This document shows positions 25,669-36,000 of a DNA stretch of 64,000 nt, one piece after another. This stretch comes from AP-15 sp035538335. GTDB lineage: Bacteria; Pseudomonadota; Alphaproteobacteria; ATCC43930; CGMCC-115725. The stretch covers positions 31,476 to 95,475 of the forward strand of contig DATLKN010000058.1 of the NCBI GenBank assembly GCA_035538335.1. The letters are read 5' to 3'. The stretch's first letter is position 1. Each line of letters opens with the position of its first letter. The notes beneath the pieces are model-generated. The model saw only the letters and a program-made list of their open reading frames with translations, made no database searches and had not been told where the DNA came from. A program made the position numbers and the translations under genes.

Positions 25669-28291
25669 CGGCGTCTTCACATTCGAGGATGTGCAACGGG
25701 CGTTGCTCGAATGGCCGAGGTCGTTTGACGCCGATGAGATGAACGCCAAGGTCGACGACGGCATCATCGATCGCCTCCGGCAGGTCCTTTCTCAGGCGCA
25801 GCGCAGCGGTTCGCTTGATTCGGTGCGAGATCTGGCGGCGCTGCTCCGACATGCTCTGCTGGCGCGGTCAATTGGGAAGCCCTCAGCCCAGCGCGTTGCC
25901 GTGCCGGTTGTTGGCGATTGGCCGATCGCTGCTGTTTGGCGGGAACTGGGGTTCGAGACTGTCACGGGGCCTACAGGCCTCGTGCTCACGGCGCGCACCT
26001 GGCGGCCCGGCTGGATGACCGACGGTGATCAGGCGGGTTGGGAGCCGGGGGGCAATACCCAGCAAGACATTTTTGCGGATGTTTTTGCCGGCGAGGAGGT
26101 GCGCCCACGGGCTGACGTGCCGCTGGATCCATTTTTGAGCGAGACGACCGGGTTCGACAGCTACGTCTGCCCCGGCCAGCGGGAAGCGGTCCGAAGCCTC
26201 CTCTTTATGCCGACGGGCTCGACGCTGATTGTCAATCTGCCCACTGGGTCAGGCAAAAGCTTAGTGGCTGAGGCCGCGGTGCTATCGGCTGGTCTTGAAT
26301 CCGGCCTAACCTTGTTCGTGGTGCCAACGAAAGCGCTCGCCACGGATCAAGCGCGGCGAATACGTACTCTCCTAAGAGCTCGGGTGCCGGCAAATGAGAT
26401 TCCGCCCCTTGTTTGGCATGGTGGGCTCGGACCGGAGGTTCGACAAACCATCAAGAGCAACATCAGACGTGGTCGCCAGGGCATATTGTTTACCTCGCCC
26501 GAGTCGGTGGGCGGGGCTCTTTTGCCTTCTCTTTACGAGGCAGCCGCGCTTGGGCTCTTGCGATACTTCGTCGTGGACGAGGCACACGTCGTCGCGCAAT
26601 GGGGTGATTCTTTCCGACCGGCATTCCAGGCATTGTCGGGAATACGTCGAGGATTGTTGAACTCGTCAAAGGGAGAGCGGTTTCGGACGGTGCTGATGTC
26701 CGCAACTCTGAGCCCCCAGACGATTGACACGCTCGACGTGTTGTTCGGTCCAGCATCAACGACGCAGATGGTAGCAGCAGTCCACTTGCGGCCGGAGCCT
26801 CGCTACTGGACGTACAAGGCCCATGCTTGGGAGGAAAAGAAGGCTCGGGTACTGGAATTAATCCAACACGCCCCGCGCCCATTCATCCTCTACGTTACCG
26901 AACGACGGCACGCACGCGAATGGTTGGCTATCCTGAGAGACGCTGGTTATCGCCGGGTGGAATGCTTTCATGGAGGGACGTCCGACAACGATCGCGAAGC
27001 GATCATAGAGTCTTGGTCGGTGAACGAGATCGATGGGATCGTCGCGACATCCGCATTTGGTGTGGGCATGGATAAGGAGGACATCCGGTCGGTGATCCAC
27101 GCCGCCGTTCCGGAGACCCTGGATCGCTACTATCAAGAGGTCGGGAGGGGTGGTCGTGATGGACGGGCCAGCATCTCTGTTGTCGTCTACACGGATCGCG
27201 ACATCGGGATGGCGCGGAGTTTGAGCAGGCCGACGTACATTGGCGATGACAACGGCTATGAACGATGGAACACGATGTTCGCAGCGGCCCGGTCTGCACC
27301 TGAGACAGACGTCGTCGCGATAAACATCGCCTCCGTGCCCCCGCGCCTCCGGCAAGAAAGCGACTACACGACCGCCTGGAATATGCGGACCCTGATTCTC
27401 ATGGCGCGCGCTGGCATGGTGGAGTTGGATTCCCAGGCGCCGGAACCGCTGCCGAGATTAGTCGAGGAGACGGACGCTTCCTACGACCACCGGCTTGAAA
27501 AGCATTGGGAGGCCTATTTCGATACCTTTTGCCTGCGAACGCTCGACCCAGCGCATTTATCGCAGGAACACTTCGAGGCCTGCCTGCAACAGGAACGGAG
27601 CCGCGGAGCAACCGCTGCGGACCGATCGTTCGCTGAACTTAACGCTGTGATCGCAGGAGAGCGCGAGATTGGCGAGGTGCTGACGGAGGCGTACAGCAAT
27701 TTCAAGCCGGGAAGAACTGTAGTCGTCTCGCCCGTGTGCGGTGGATGCCCCGGAGAGCGGAAGCGAGGACTGCGTCAGAGGCGGGAGTATCAAGTGCCCG
27801 TCGGCGTCGGCATCACGCGAATAGAGTTGCCGAGTTCTACAGCTTGGCAACGTCGCTTCCCCTCACTGGATGGGCGGCCAACAGTCATTCTCTATCCAAG
27901 TGATGAGGCCGGGGTCTTTGACGGCATCGCGCGAGCACTGCGAGCATTAGTGACGGAATTCGGCGTCTGTGAAATCTCGGCAGCCGCGGAAGTGTGGGCG
28001 AAGGATGCCTTCCTTCGGACGCTTCATCACTCGGCGCCAAGCGGGGTGCTCGTGGCCCGCACTCTAGAGGAAGACGTGTCGCTGCCGGCAGTCCTCCCGC
28101 TTCCGCGAGCAAGCCTGTTGAAGCCGTGGGGTATTAACCCGATCCCAGATCATCTTTTGCTCCTAGATCGCCCTCTTCACACAATCTTCGCTCCGGTTGA
28201 CGTCGAGAGCGAACATCCGCTCCGGCGCTACGTCGACACGGCCACGAACTGTATTAGCCTAGATAATTTTCTGCAGGCGATCGACGCATGA
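25661..28291 (+). CDS. dpdF: DpdF: RecQ-like DEAD/DEAH helicase
   Basis: An 876-residue SF2 helicase. Motif I NLPTGSGKSLVAEAAVL is near residues 190-206, motif II FVVDEAHVVAQWG near 302-314 and motif III LMSATLSP near 345. The second lobe contains ATSAFGVGMDKEDIRSVIHA and YYQEVGRGGRDGR (about 463-503), a RecQ-type motif VI. A long C-terminal region with the Cys pair in SPVCGGCPG follows and is not recognised. In dpd clusters a RecQ-like protein of this kind is DpdF, on the restriction side. The ATG overlaps the dpdE stop by 8 bp. Confidence 0.85.
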   Translation: MIDGVFTFEDVQRALLEWPRSFDADEMNAKVDDGIIDRLRQVLSQAQRSGSLDSVRDLAALLRHALLARSIGKPSAQRVAVPVVGDWPIAAVWRELGFETVTGPTGLVLTARTWRPGWMTDGDQAGWEPGGNTQQDIFADVFAGEEVRPRADVPLDPFLSETTGFDSYVCPGQREAVRSLLFMPTGSTLIVNLPTGSGKSLVAEAAVLSAGLESGLTLFVVPTKALATDQARRIRTLLRARVPANEIPPLVWHGGLGPEVRQTIKSNIRRGRQGILFTSPESVGGALLPSLYEAAALGLLRYFVVDEAHVVAQWGDSFRPAFQALSGIRRGLLNSSKGERFRTVLMSATLSPQTIDTLDVLFGPASTTQMVAAVHLRPEPRYWTYKAHAWEEKKARVLELIQHAPRPFILYVTERRHAREWLAILRDAGYRRVECFHGGTSDNDREAIIESWSVNEIDGIVATSAFGVGMDKEDIRSVIHAAVPETLDRYYQEVGRGGRDGRASISVVVYTDRDIGMARSLSRPTYIGDDNGYERWNTMFAAARSAPETDVVAINIASVPPRLRQESDYTTAWNMRTLILMARAGMVELDSQAPEPLPRLVEETDASYDHRLEKHWEAYFDTFCLRTLDPAHLSQEHFEACLQQERSRGATAADRSFAELNAVIAGEREIGEVLTEAYSNFKPGRTVVVSPVCGGCPGERKRGLRQRREYQVPVGVGITRIELPSSTAWQRRFPSLDGRPTVILYPSDEAGVFDGIARALRALVTEFGVCEISAAAEVWAKDAFLRTLHHSAPSGVLVARTLEEDVSLPAVLPLPRASLLKPWGINPIPDHLLLLDRPLHTIFAPVDVESEHPLRRYVDTATNCISLDNFLQAIDA

Positions 28292-29166
28292 CTATCCTGA
28301 ACATCGCCAATGACGGTTATTACAGCAATTTCGTCGCAATCTGTCGCGCCGTGGCGGCGAATCCACCGATGCCGCGCGACAAGCTCCAGGAACTCTGTGC
28401 GGCTGGCGCGGAGAGCGACGCGCGCACGCGTCAGACCCTCAACCGCTGGATCGAACTCCGGGTACTCCGAGATGAGAATGGATCGATTGGTTTTTCCGAT
28501 CCGGCGCTCGAAGGACGCCCCTTGTCGGAGGTCACAGCGGTATTGCCAGGGGTGGTCCGCCGCGTCGTGTTTGCCGAAGAAAACAATGACCGTTTCTGGG
28601 AGAGCGAAAACAGCCGTTGCGCGGATCTGGTTCGCGGCTTGGCTTGGCTCCTGGCACAAGACGTCTACACCGTAGATGCCTCCAGCCATCCGAAAGCGAG
28701 CGAACTCGAGCGGCGGCAAATCGCCGACTCCTCGCGGCGCATCGTGCAGAACGATGTCCGTTGGAATGGATTACGCACGTGGGCGGTCTATCTTGGTTTC
28801 GCTTGGAACGGTCAGGGCCTCATAATCGACCCGACCGCGGCAGTTCGACAAGATCTTGCCCGGATCTTTGAAGGTCAAAACGAGTTGCCGGCGAGGGATT
28901 TCCTCGATCGCCTTGCAGGTATTTTGCCGGTGCTTGATTTCGGCCGCTACCGCAAAGAGGTGGAGGACAGCCTCGATCCCAGCCATTGGGAACGCCCGCC
29001 CCGTCCGGAAATGCTGTCGAGTGCCTTGTCGCGGGCGCTCTGGCGGTTGCAAGCGGACAACCATCTGTCTTTGGAAGCGCGCGCTGACGCGATCGACAGC
29101 TACGCGCTCCAGAAGCAGGCGGGGCAGGAATGGAGCCGATTTACCCATGTACGCCTGCTGACCTAG
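28288..29166 (+). CDS. dpdG: DpdG: Dpd restriction component of unknown biochemistry
   Basis: A 292-residue protein with ATGA coupling to dpdF. No enzymatic motif is visible. The N-terminal 70 residues (MPRDKLQELCAAGAESDARTRQTLNRWIELRVLRD) look like a winged-helix domain, and the rest appears helical. Identity rests on size and on its place between the RecQ-like and the large ATPase genes, as in described dpd clusters. A DNA-binding or adaptor role is inference. Confidence 0.72.
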   Translation: MTILNIANDGYYSNFVAICRAVAANPPMPRDKLQELCAAGAESDARTRQTLNRWIELRVLRDENGSIGFSDPALEGRPLSEVTAVLPGVVRRVVFAEENNDRFWESENSRCADLVRGLAWLLAQDVYTVDASSHPKASELERRQIADSSRRIVQNDVRWNGLRTWAVYLGFAWNGQGLIIDPTAAVRQDLARIFEGQNELPARDFLDRLAGILPVLDFGRYRKEVEDSLDPSHWERPPRPEMLSSALSRALWRLQADNHLSLEARADAIDSYALQKQAGQEWSRFTHVRLLT

Positions 29167-29176
29167 AGGTCCGGTC

Positions 29177-32100
29177 ATGCTTCGCTACTGGCCAACCCAT
29201 GAAGAAATCGAACGCTGCATCAAATCGCAGGCGGAAAGCGCAGATGTAGCTGTCCTGTTGGCGGTCCATCAAGAGACGCCGTTATCGGTGCGCAACGTCA
29301 GCGGAAGTGGCGAAGCGGCCACCACGGAAACGGAGTTTCTGAACGCATTTCTGACTCCAAGTCTTCCCGAAGGCATTTTGCTCCTGCCGGTAACCGGGCC
29401 GTCCGGTGTGGGAAAATCGCACGTTATTCGATGGCTTGATGCGCAACTGCGGCGTGATCCGCGGGCTGCGAAGATGCTGATTATACGAATTCCAAAATCC
29501 GCGAGCCTCCGCACCGTGGTCGAACTGATCCTCGACCCGCTCAAAGATGATCCCCGCTTCACTGCCGTCCGGCAGGAAATCCGACAAGCGGTTGCCTCAG
29601 TAGTGCCAGAGGAAGGCGGTATCCGGTTTGCCGCCGAGTTGGAAATAGCGCTCAATCGTTTTGCGGTCCGCCTGCGTGATCAATTGCGGGAAAATCCGAA
29701 TGGACCGGACCGGCAGCAGCAGCGGGAACGGCTGGATCATGCGCAGAAACTTCCTGCTCTTTTCTCCGATCCAGTGCTTGAGGGCCACTTCAAGAAAAAG
29801 ATCCTTTCCCGGATCGTGCAACGTGCGATCGTTGGCCAGCCCGATAATGTGACCGAGGACGAAGATGTCCTTCCGCAGTTCTCGCCTGAAGATTTGGCGA
29901 TCCCGCCGGATGCAGCGATCCGGCTCAGCGACGCCTCGCGTGCAGTTCAAGTTTACTACGCAACCGTCCTGAATAAGGAGAACGGAAAGGGTCGCGAGGT
30001 AGCAGCCGATGTTCTGAACGAAGTGGCTGACGAGGCTGTCGGGGCAGTCTTCCGCCTAGATCAAAGCATGGCAGGAATGACGCTCGAAGAAATTATCCAA
30101 GAGATTCGTAAATCTTTGCTGTCGGACGGACGTGAGTTGGTTCTCCTTATCGAGGACTTTGCCGCTCTAATCGGTATCCACGAGGTGCTCCTTAGAGTTT
30201 GCATTCAGGAGGCTATTCGCGACGGTAAACGCGTGATGGCGCCGATGCGCACTGCTCTCGCGGTGACAGAAGGCCATCTTGCGGGTCGAGATACGATTCT
30301 CACACGCGCGAGACGCGAATGGTTGATTAGAAGCGCGTTTGATGAAAGCGACGTGGAGCAACGTTCGATCGAGTTGGTCGGTGCCTATCTGAATGCCGCC
30401 AGGTGGGGTGAGGCGGAACTGCGTAAGCGATTTTCCGAAAGGGCCCTTGGCGTGGACGGAAGCTTGACCGGCTGGATTAGCGCTTTTGAAGACGGCGATC
30501 TTGAACCTGCGGATGCGGATCAATTGGATGCGTTTGACCGCAGTGATGCTGGCTATCGGCTATTTCCCTTCAATCGCGCTGCTATCCGTTCGCTGACGCA
30601 CCGGCATCTGATGGCGGGCGGGAGACTCCAATTCAACCCTCGCCGTATCATTCACTTTATCCTGCAGGACGTTTTGGCACTTCGCGGAGAATTTGAGAGC
30701 GGTCAGTTTCCGCCGCCAAATTTTCAAGACGCGCGTGCCAATGCGGATCTAGCAGCCGGGCTCTCGGCAATGGACACGACCGCGTTGGTTCGCGGGCGTT
30801 TGGGCAGCGTGCTTTATCACTGGGGCGGCAATCCGGCATCTAGTGCGCAACTCGCAGAGATCCCAACCGGCATTTTTGAAGCCTTCCACCTTCCCAAGCC
30901 GGGGCCATTGGGCCTTCCAACAGGCAGGGTTGCGCCTGCTCGCCACGTCACCGCCATAAACGATAAATCCAAGGAACCGGTTGCTGCAGAGATAGAGGAC
31001 TCCTTCGTCACGACATGGCGGAAGAAGCTCGAGAATTGGGCCTCTGGCGACATCGCTCTCGGCCAGCAAGACGCGCGCTACCTTCGTGGCATTATCGCGC
31101 GCGCAGTCGCCGATCGGATTGACTGGAACGCGCGCTGCATGAAGGCGCGGCTAGTAGCGCCGGATAACTTTGAGATCCCGTTTGCTCATCATGGCCAAGC
31201 CCTTCGGCCGAAGGTGAGTTTGGGCGAAGATAGCCGCGACACGACCGGTCGGTTGCGCCGTTTTTTCCTGGCGGCGATCCGCTATGAACAAAACGGGCGG
31301 AACTGGGACTATCCGGACGCTGAAGAAGATTTTTCGTTATTTGCGAACATGATCGAGGATCTCGCCGACCGCTTAGCCGAAGACTTCCGGCACTTAGCGG
31401 ATGAGGGCATCGCGCCCCTTGTCGATCTTCTGACGCGCCAATCGAGGTTGTTGGGCATCGCGTCAAGGCGAGTGCAGAACGTTGGAGATCTGGCGCGGAT
31501 CGCGATGGGACCGGCACCCGATTTGGGATCCACGCCTACTATTCCAATCGACGGTCCCGTCGGCCAGTGGGAGGAGTTGCGGCGGGAGGCGGTTGCACGC
31601 AGAAAAGATTTGCAAGATGAACTGGCTGCCCGCATCGGCTGCTTCCAAGGTGATGGAGCGACGCGTTACGGGATTGATCCGAGTAGGCTCTTCGCGCCGT
31701 TACGGGCGATTCATGACGGCCCTGTACAGGTCCCTGAGGGACTGCTGGAGGGACAGGTCAGGGCGCACGCTGTAGCCCTGAGCCCGGTACGTCTGGGCGC
31801 ACGTGTCAATCAATTGCGGGTGCCGCTCGTCAAGTTCTCGGAGCAAATGAATGAGCTTTTCAGCGACGATGCCGATAAGGCTGAGCTTATCGCTGATTTC
31901 AAACTGCTGTTGGCGGAGATTGAAGGTGCCGGCGCTTGGCCAGATGGAGACTTTGACCAACGCCGATTGCAGCGTGAGATTGAAGAGTTGCGCAACCTCC
32001 CTGCGGTGGAATTACTACGACAGGTGGAGCCGCTGACGTCGAAGCAGGATCCTCCGCCGGTTCTGGACGCGGCACTCGATATCCTTGGGAAAGTCGATTT

Positions 32101-32296
32101 CCTGAAAATCGACAGGATCGGGGCGATCCTTAAGGGTCTTGAGCAGTTTGTCGGCGCGGCCGAGCGTAAGACCCGCACCGAAAATCTGAGCAACAGAGTG
32201 ACAAAAGCAGAGCCGGTGATCACCGATATTCTCAACAGCATGGCAGGATTGGTCGGTGCATTGACGACGCTGGGCGATGAGGAGGCTACGGCGTGA
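29177..32296 (+). CDS. dpdH: DpdH: large P-loop ATPase of the Dpd system
   Basis: A 1039-residue protein. A Walker A motif GPSGVGKSHV lies near residues 74-83 and a Walker B-like strand ELVLLIEDFAAL near 318-329, giving an AAA/STAND-like ATPase at the N-terminus. The rest is long, mostly helical and without a recognised domain; the last 150 residues are coiled-coil-like. Known dpd clusters contain such an ATP-binding protein (DpdH). It starts 10 bp after dpdG and its stop overlaps the dpdI GTG. A role as ATP-driven sensor or loader in restriction is inference. Confidence 0.78.
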   Translation: MLRYWPTHEEIERCIKSQAESADVAVLLAVHQETPLSVRNVSGSGEAATTETEFLNAFLTPSLPEGILLLPVTGPSGVGKSHVIRWLDAQLRRDPRAAKMLIIRIPKSASLRTVVELILDPLKDDPRFTAVRQEIRQAVASVVPEEGGIRFAAELEIALNRFAVRLRDQLRENPNGPDRQQQRERLDHAQKLPALFSDPVLEGHFKKKILSRIVQRAIVGQPDNVTEDEDVLPQFSPEDLAIPPDAAIRLSDASRAVQVYYATVLNKENGKGREVAADVLNEVADEAVGAVFRLDQSMAGMTLEEIIQEIRKSLLSDGRELVLLIEDFAALIGIHEVLLRVCIQEAIRDGKRVMAPMRTALAVTEGHLAGRDTILTRARREWLIRSAFDESDVEQRSIELVGAYLNAARWGEAELRKRFSERALGVDGSLTGWISAFEDGDLEPADADQLDAFDRSDAGYRLFPFNRAAIRSLTHRHLMAGGRLQFNPRRIIHFILQDVLALRGEFESGQFPPPNFQDARANADLAAGLSAMDTTALVRGRLGSVLYHWGGNPASSAQLAEIPTGIFEAFHLPKPGPLGLPTGRVAPARHVTAINDKSKEPVAAEIEDSFVTTWRKKLENWASGDIALGQQDARYLRGIIARAVADRIDWNARCMKARLVAPDNFEIPFAHHGQALRPKVSLGEDSRDTTGRLRRFFLAAIRYEQNGRNWDYPDAEEDFSLFANMIEDLADRLAEDFRHLADEGIAPLVDLLTRQSRLLGIASRRVQNVGDLARIAMGPAPDLGSTPTIPIDGPVGQWEELRREAVARRKDLQDELAARIGCFQGDGATRYGIDPSRLFAPLRAIHDGPVQVPEGLLEGQVRAHAVALSPVRLGARVNQLRVPLVKFSEQMNELFSDDADKAELIADFKLLLAEIEGAGAWPDGDFDQRRLQREIEELRNLPAVELLRQVEPLTSKQDPPPVLDAALDILGKVDFLKIDRIGAILKGLEQFVGAAERKTRTENLSNRVTKAEPVITDILNSMAGLVGALTTLGDEEATA

Positions 32297-33018
32297 GTTT
32301 CCACGAGCGGATCGCCGGTCTGCGCGCGCGCGTGGCGACGCTTGCCGACGAGCGGCGCGAATTCAACGAAGCACAGGCATTGCAGACGCGGTATGACGAA
32401 CTGGAAGACGCCGCTGCCCCTCTCGTTGGCGCTGCGAAACGCTGTGCTTTGTATAGAGAACAGGGCCTTCGACCGCGAACGATCGCAAGGCTTGCAGATC
32501 GTTTGACCAAGCGCGTCGTGATGCTTCGAGATCGGTTTGTTGCGGACTCCCATGCCTCGACCCTGACTAAGGGGGTCCAGTGGACGCAGATGCTCGCCGA
32601 TGCCAAAGAGGGAGTTGGGTTGGCCGAAGCTTCTCTAACGGAGGCCTGGCGACAATACCTCGACACTCTCTTTGGCGGCGACCGCCCGGCAGAGCTGGAT
32701 GGCAAACTAGCACCCACAGAAGGCAACCAAAGTGCTCTCGCGCGTTATCGCGTCACCCATGGTCGGCTGCTTCAATTACGCAACAACACACCCGATACCC
32801 CCGAGCCTTTTGCCGAGGCGAAGAATGTTGCTGAGGAGCTGAAAAGCATTTATCAAACCTTTGATTTCGACGTGTCACTAGCGGTGAAAATGTTCCTTCA
32901 GGCGATCGGACAAGGGGGCGCATCGCTTGATCTCCTGACGGATGAAGTACGCGAATGGCTGCACAATAATAACTCCTATAACCGCTACCACATCGTGGCT
33001 CGCAATGCCGACGCCTGA
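32293..33018 (+). CDS. dpdI: DpdI: small Dpd restriction component
   Basis: A 241-residue protein starting with GTG, overlapping the dpdH stop by 4 bp. Residues 1-50 (HERIAGLRARVATLADERREFNEAQ) form a likely coiled coil, and the whole is helical. No catalytic motif is seen. It resembles in placement and size the DpdI protein that sits between DpdH and DpdJ. It may bridge the two large ATPases, which is inference. Confidence 0.72.
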   Translation: MSFHERIAGLRARVATLADERREFNEAQALQTRYDELEDAAAPLVGAAKRCALYREQGLRPRTIARLADRLTKRVVMLRDRFVADSHASTLTKGVQWTQMLADAKEGVGLAEASLTEAWRQYLDTLFGGDRPAELDGKLAPTEGNQSALARYRVTHGRLLQLRNNTPDTPEPFAEAKNVAEELKSIYQTFDFDVSLAVKMFLQAIGQGGASLDLLTDEVREWLHNNNSYNRYHIVARNADA

Positions 33019-36000
33019 GGACGCCGAGTCCCAAAAATTTCTGGAAAATGTTCTTGATGCGATCGAGCAGCGCGAGGCGCGGCTGCTAGTCTGGGGATTG
33101 GTGGATGGCCGTCTCTCCAGGGACGAAATTGAGGCTGTCATTGATCCCCTGCTTGATGAGGCCCTGGCGAAGGGGCTGCTTGCTTTTATGCAGGCGAGCG
33201 AGGTCGTCGCGGCGTTGCGGGACAAACGTCTTTTATTCGAGACCGATACCGTCCCGTATCCGGGATATCGGTCCCGAATGGCGGAGGGGGTGCGCCTGTT
33301 ATTCAGGCTTCGCCAGCTATTTCCGAAGCATGACGGCCCTACCGGTTGGCAGTTCGCCCGCACCCTTGTAGCTGACTATCGTTTCTTATGGCGGCGTCGC
33401 AGCTATCCGAAACGGGAGATTCCCGTCCGGGCGGCCCTGGACCGAATTTCGGAGGTTTGTCCGGATGCTCTCTCGCTTGCGCTTCTCGAAGCGCTTCTGA
33501 ATGGTCGCGGCCCGAACTACGCCCTCGCGGAATTCCAGGTGCGCGCCACGGCGCGCATTCTCGGCCAGCTTCAGCAGCGAGTGAGCTCCGGAACGATTGT
33601 GAGCGCCGGTACGGGCAGTGGGAAGACCCTGGCGTTTTATCTTCCGGCTCTTTCGCGGGTAGGAGCGCATATCGCACGCGACCCTCGGGATCTGAAGTGG
33701 GTCAAAGTGTTGGCGATATACCCGAGGACGGAGTTGCTCCGCGATCAGTTCGCCGAAATTTACAAAGAAGCACGCCGGCTCGATGGATTTCTTCGCCAGC
33801 GCCAGCGCTCTCCTATTCGAATTGGCGCTTTTTTTGGTAAGACGCCTGGTTCCGCGGCGGATCTGCTCAGCAATGACAGCGCCGCGTGGCGGTCGTCAGG
33901 CGAAGACTTCGTATGCGGTTTCATGGGTTGTCCGGCGGACGGTTGCGACGGCGACCTCCTCTGGAAGCGGGAAGACGTCGTGCAACGGCGCGAGCGCCTC
34001 ATTTGCGGCTCGTGCGGACATCGTGTCACCGAAGAAGAAGTCGTTCTGACACGGGGCAGGCTCCGCGAGAGCCCTCCTGACATTCTTTTTACCACCACGG
34101 AAATGCTCAATCGTCGTCTCGGTGACGGTTCGCATCGGCACTTATTCGGGCTTGGCCGCCGGGCGGCGCGCGCCCCTGAGATCGTTCTACTCGACGAAGT
34201 GCATTCATACGCTGGCTTCCACGGCGCGCAAGTGGCCTATCTTCTTCGGCGCTGGTCGCATCTTTTGCGGACACCCCTCTCGTTTGTCGGCCTATCGGCG
34301 ACGCTGCGTGACGCAGAGAAGTTCTTCGGCCGATTGGTGGGTCTAGATGATGCCCTGGTGGAAGAGGTGTCGCCGCGCACCGCCGATATGATTCAAGAGG
34401 GCGCCGAATACCTGGTGGCATTAAGGGGCGACCCGGTCTCGCGGACTGCGCTTCTGTCGACGACGATCCAAACGGCAATGGCTGTATCGCGCATCATGGA
34501 TACCGCGCCGAGCCAGCCCAGCGGCGGTGTCTATGGTCGGCGCGTATTTGCATTCACAGACGACATCGACGTGAACAACCGGCTCTATTTCGGGCTGCTG
34601 GATGCCGAAGGCCGCGATGGACGCGGCACTGTTGACATGGTTCGGCACCCGGCTGGCGGTCTCGCGGTCTTGCGTCGGCCGATGGCGTCCCAATTGCGCG
34701 ATCGCTACGGCCAGGACTGGCAAGCTTTACAAGATATCGGACACCGCTTGGGTGACCGCAAGCGGATCGGGCGAACCAGTTCTCAAGATCCTGGGGTTAG
34801 CGCCGGCATGGACGTGATCGTCGCTACGGCCTCGCTTGAGGTCGGCTTCAACGACCCTGGAGTGGGAAGCGTTATTCAGCACAAGGCGCCGCGAGACGTT
34901 GCGCAATTCTTACAACGCAAAGGCCGCGCTGGAAGGTTGCGTAGTATGCGGCCCTGGACGGTGGTCGTACTCTCGGACTACGGCCGCGATCGACTCGCTT
35001 ATCAAGCCTACGATCAGTTGTTCGATCCGGAGCTTCCCGTCCGCACCGTGCCGCTCGCCAATCGCTATGTGCAGCGGATGCAAGCTGTTTATAGCCTGAT
35101 CGACTTCCTTGGAGCGTCGCTTCAGGCGAAAGGCGCCACCGGTAATGTCTGGCAGACCCTTGCAGGGCCATCAGAGGGCAACCGGAATAGGGCGTATAGA
35201 GAGGCGCTGGTCGCCAGCCTTGTCGAGATCCTGCGAAGCGCAAAGGCAAGCGATGATTTAGAGGATCACCTTCAACAGGCGCTGGGGCTGACCGACGCGG
35301 ACGTGACAGCGCTCCTCTGGGAGTATCCGCGGTCGCTTTTGACCGCAGTGGTCCCTACCGCGCTCCGTCGGCTATCCTCTAACTGGCGGTTCCAGGATCG
35401 GCCGCGAGAAGATGACTTCCTGCCGAACGCTCCGCTGCCCGATTTCGCCCCATCTTCACTGTTCAGCGACCTGAACCTCCCCGAGGTGCGGGTAATCGTC
35501 TCCGGCGCCCACGCAAATTCGAAGGTACGCCAGGAGGTGATGCCCATCGCCCAGGCACTTTGGACATTTGCGGGCGGCCGGGTGTCGCGGAGGTTCGGGA
35601 CCGAAGACGGGCGCATTCGCCACTGGATCGCTCCGACGTTGACGGACTCGGCGGAGCAGACGCTCGACCTCGGGCAGTTTTACACGGTGCTTCCGCTTGG
35701 GACGTGGTTGGTTCGCCACGGAGATGTCGTATCTGCAGTGCCGACCTTCCGGCCGATCGAGATGCGAGTGAACTCCCCGCCGTTTGACATAAGCGACACC
35801 TCAAACGCGCGCCTCGAATTGCGCACGCAAATCGTGATTTTGCGGCGCGGCCTTACGTTGCAGAAGCCGTCGGTCAACGATGCAGAGCGGCTGGTTGCGG
35901 CGTTGGAGGTCTTCACGCACGGCAACCAGGCGCCAATAGAAATGCGGCGGTTTGCACCCGCATCGCAAGCAGAGATACGTTTCAAACGCCGCGACGCATG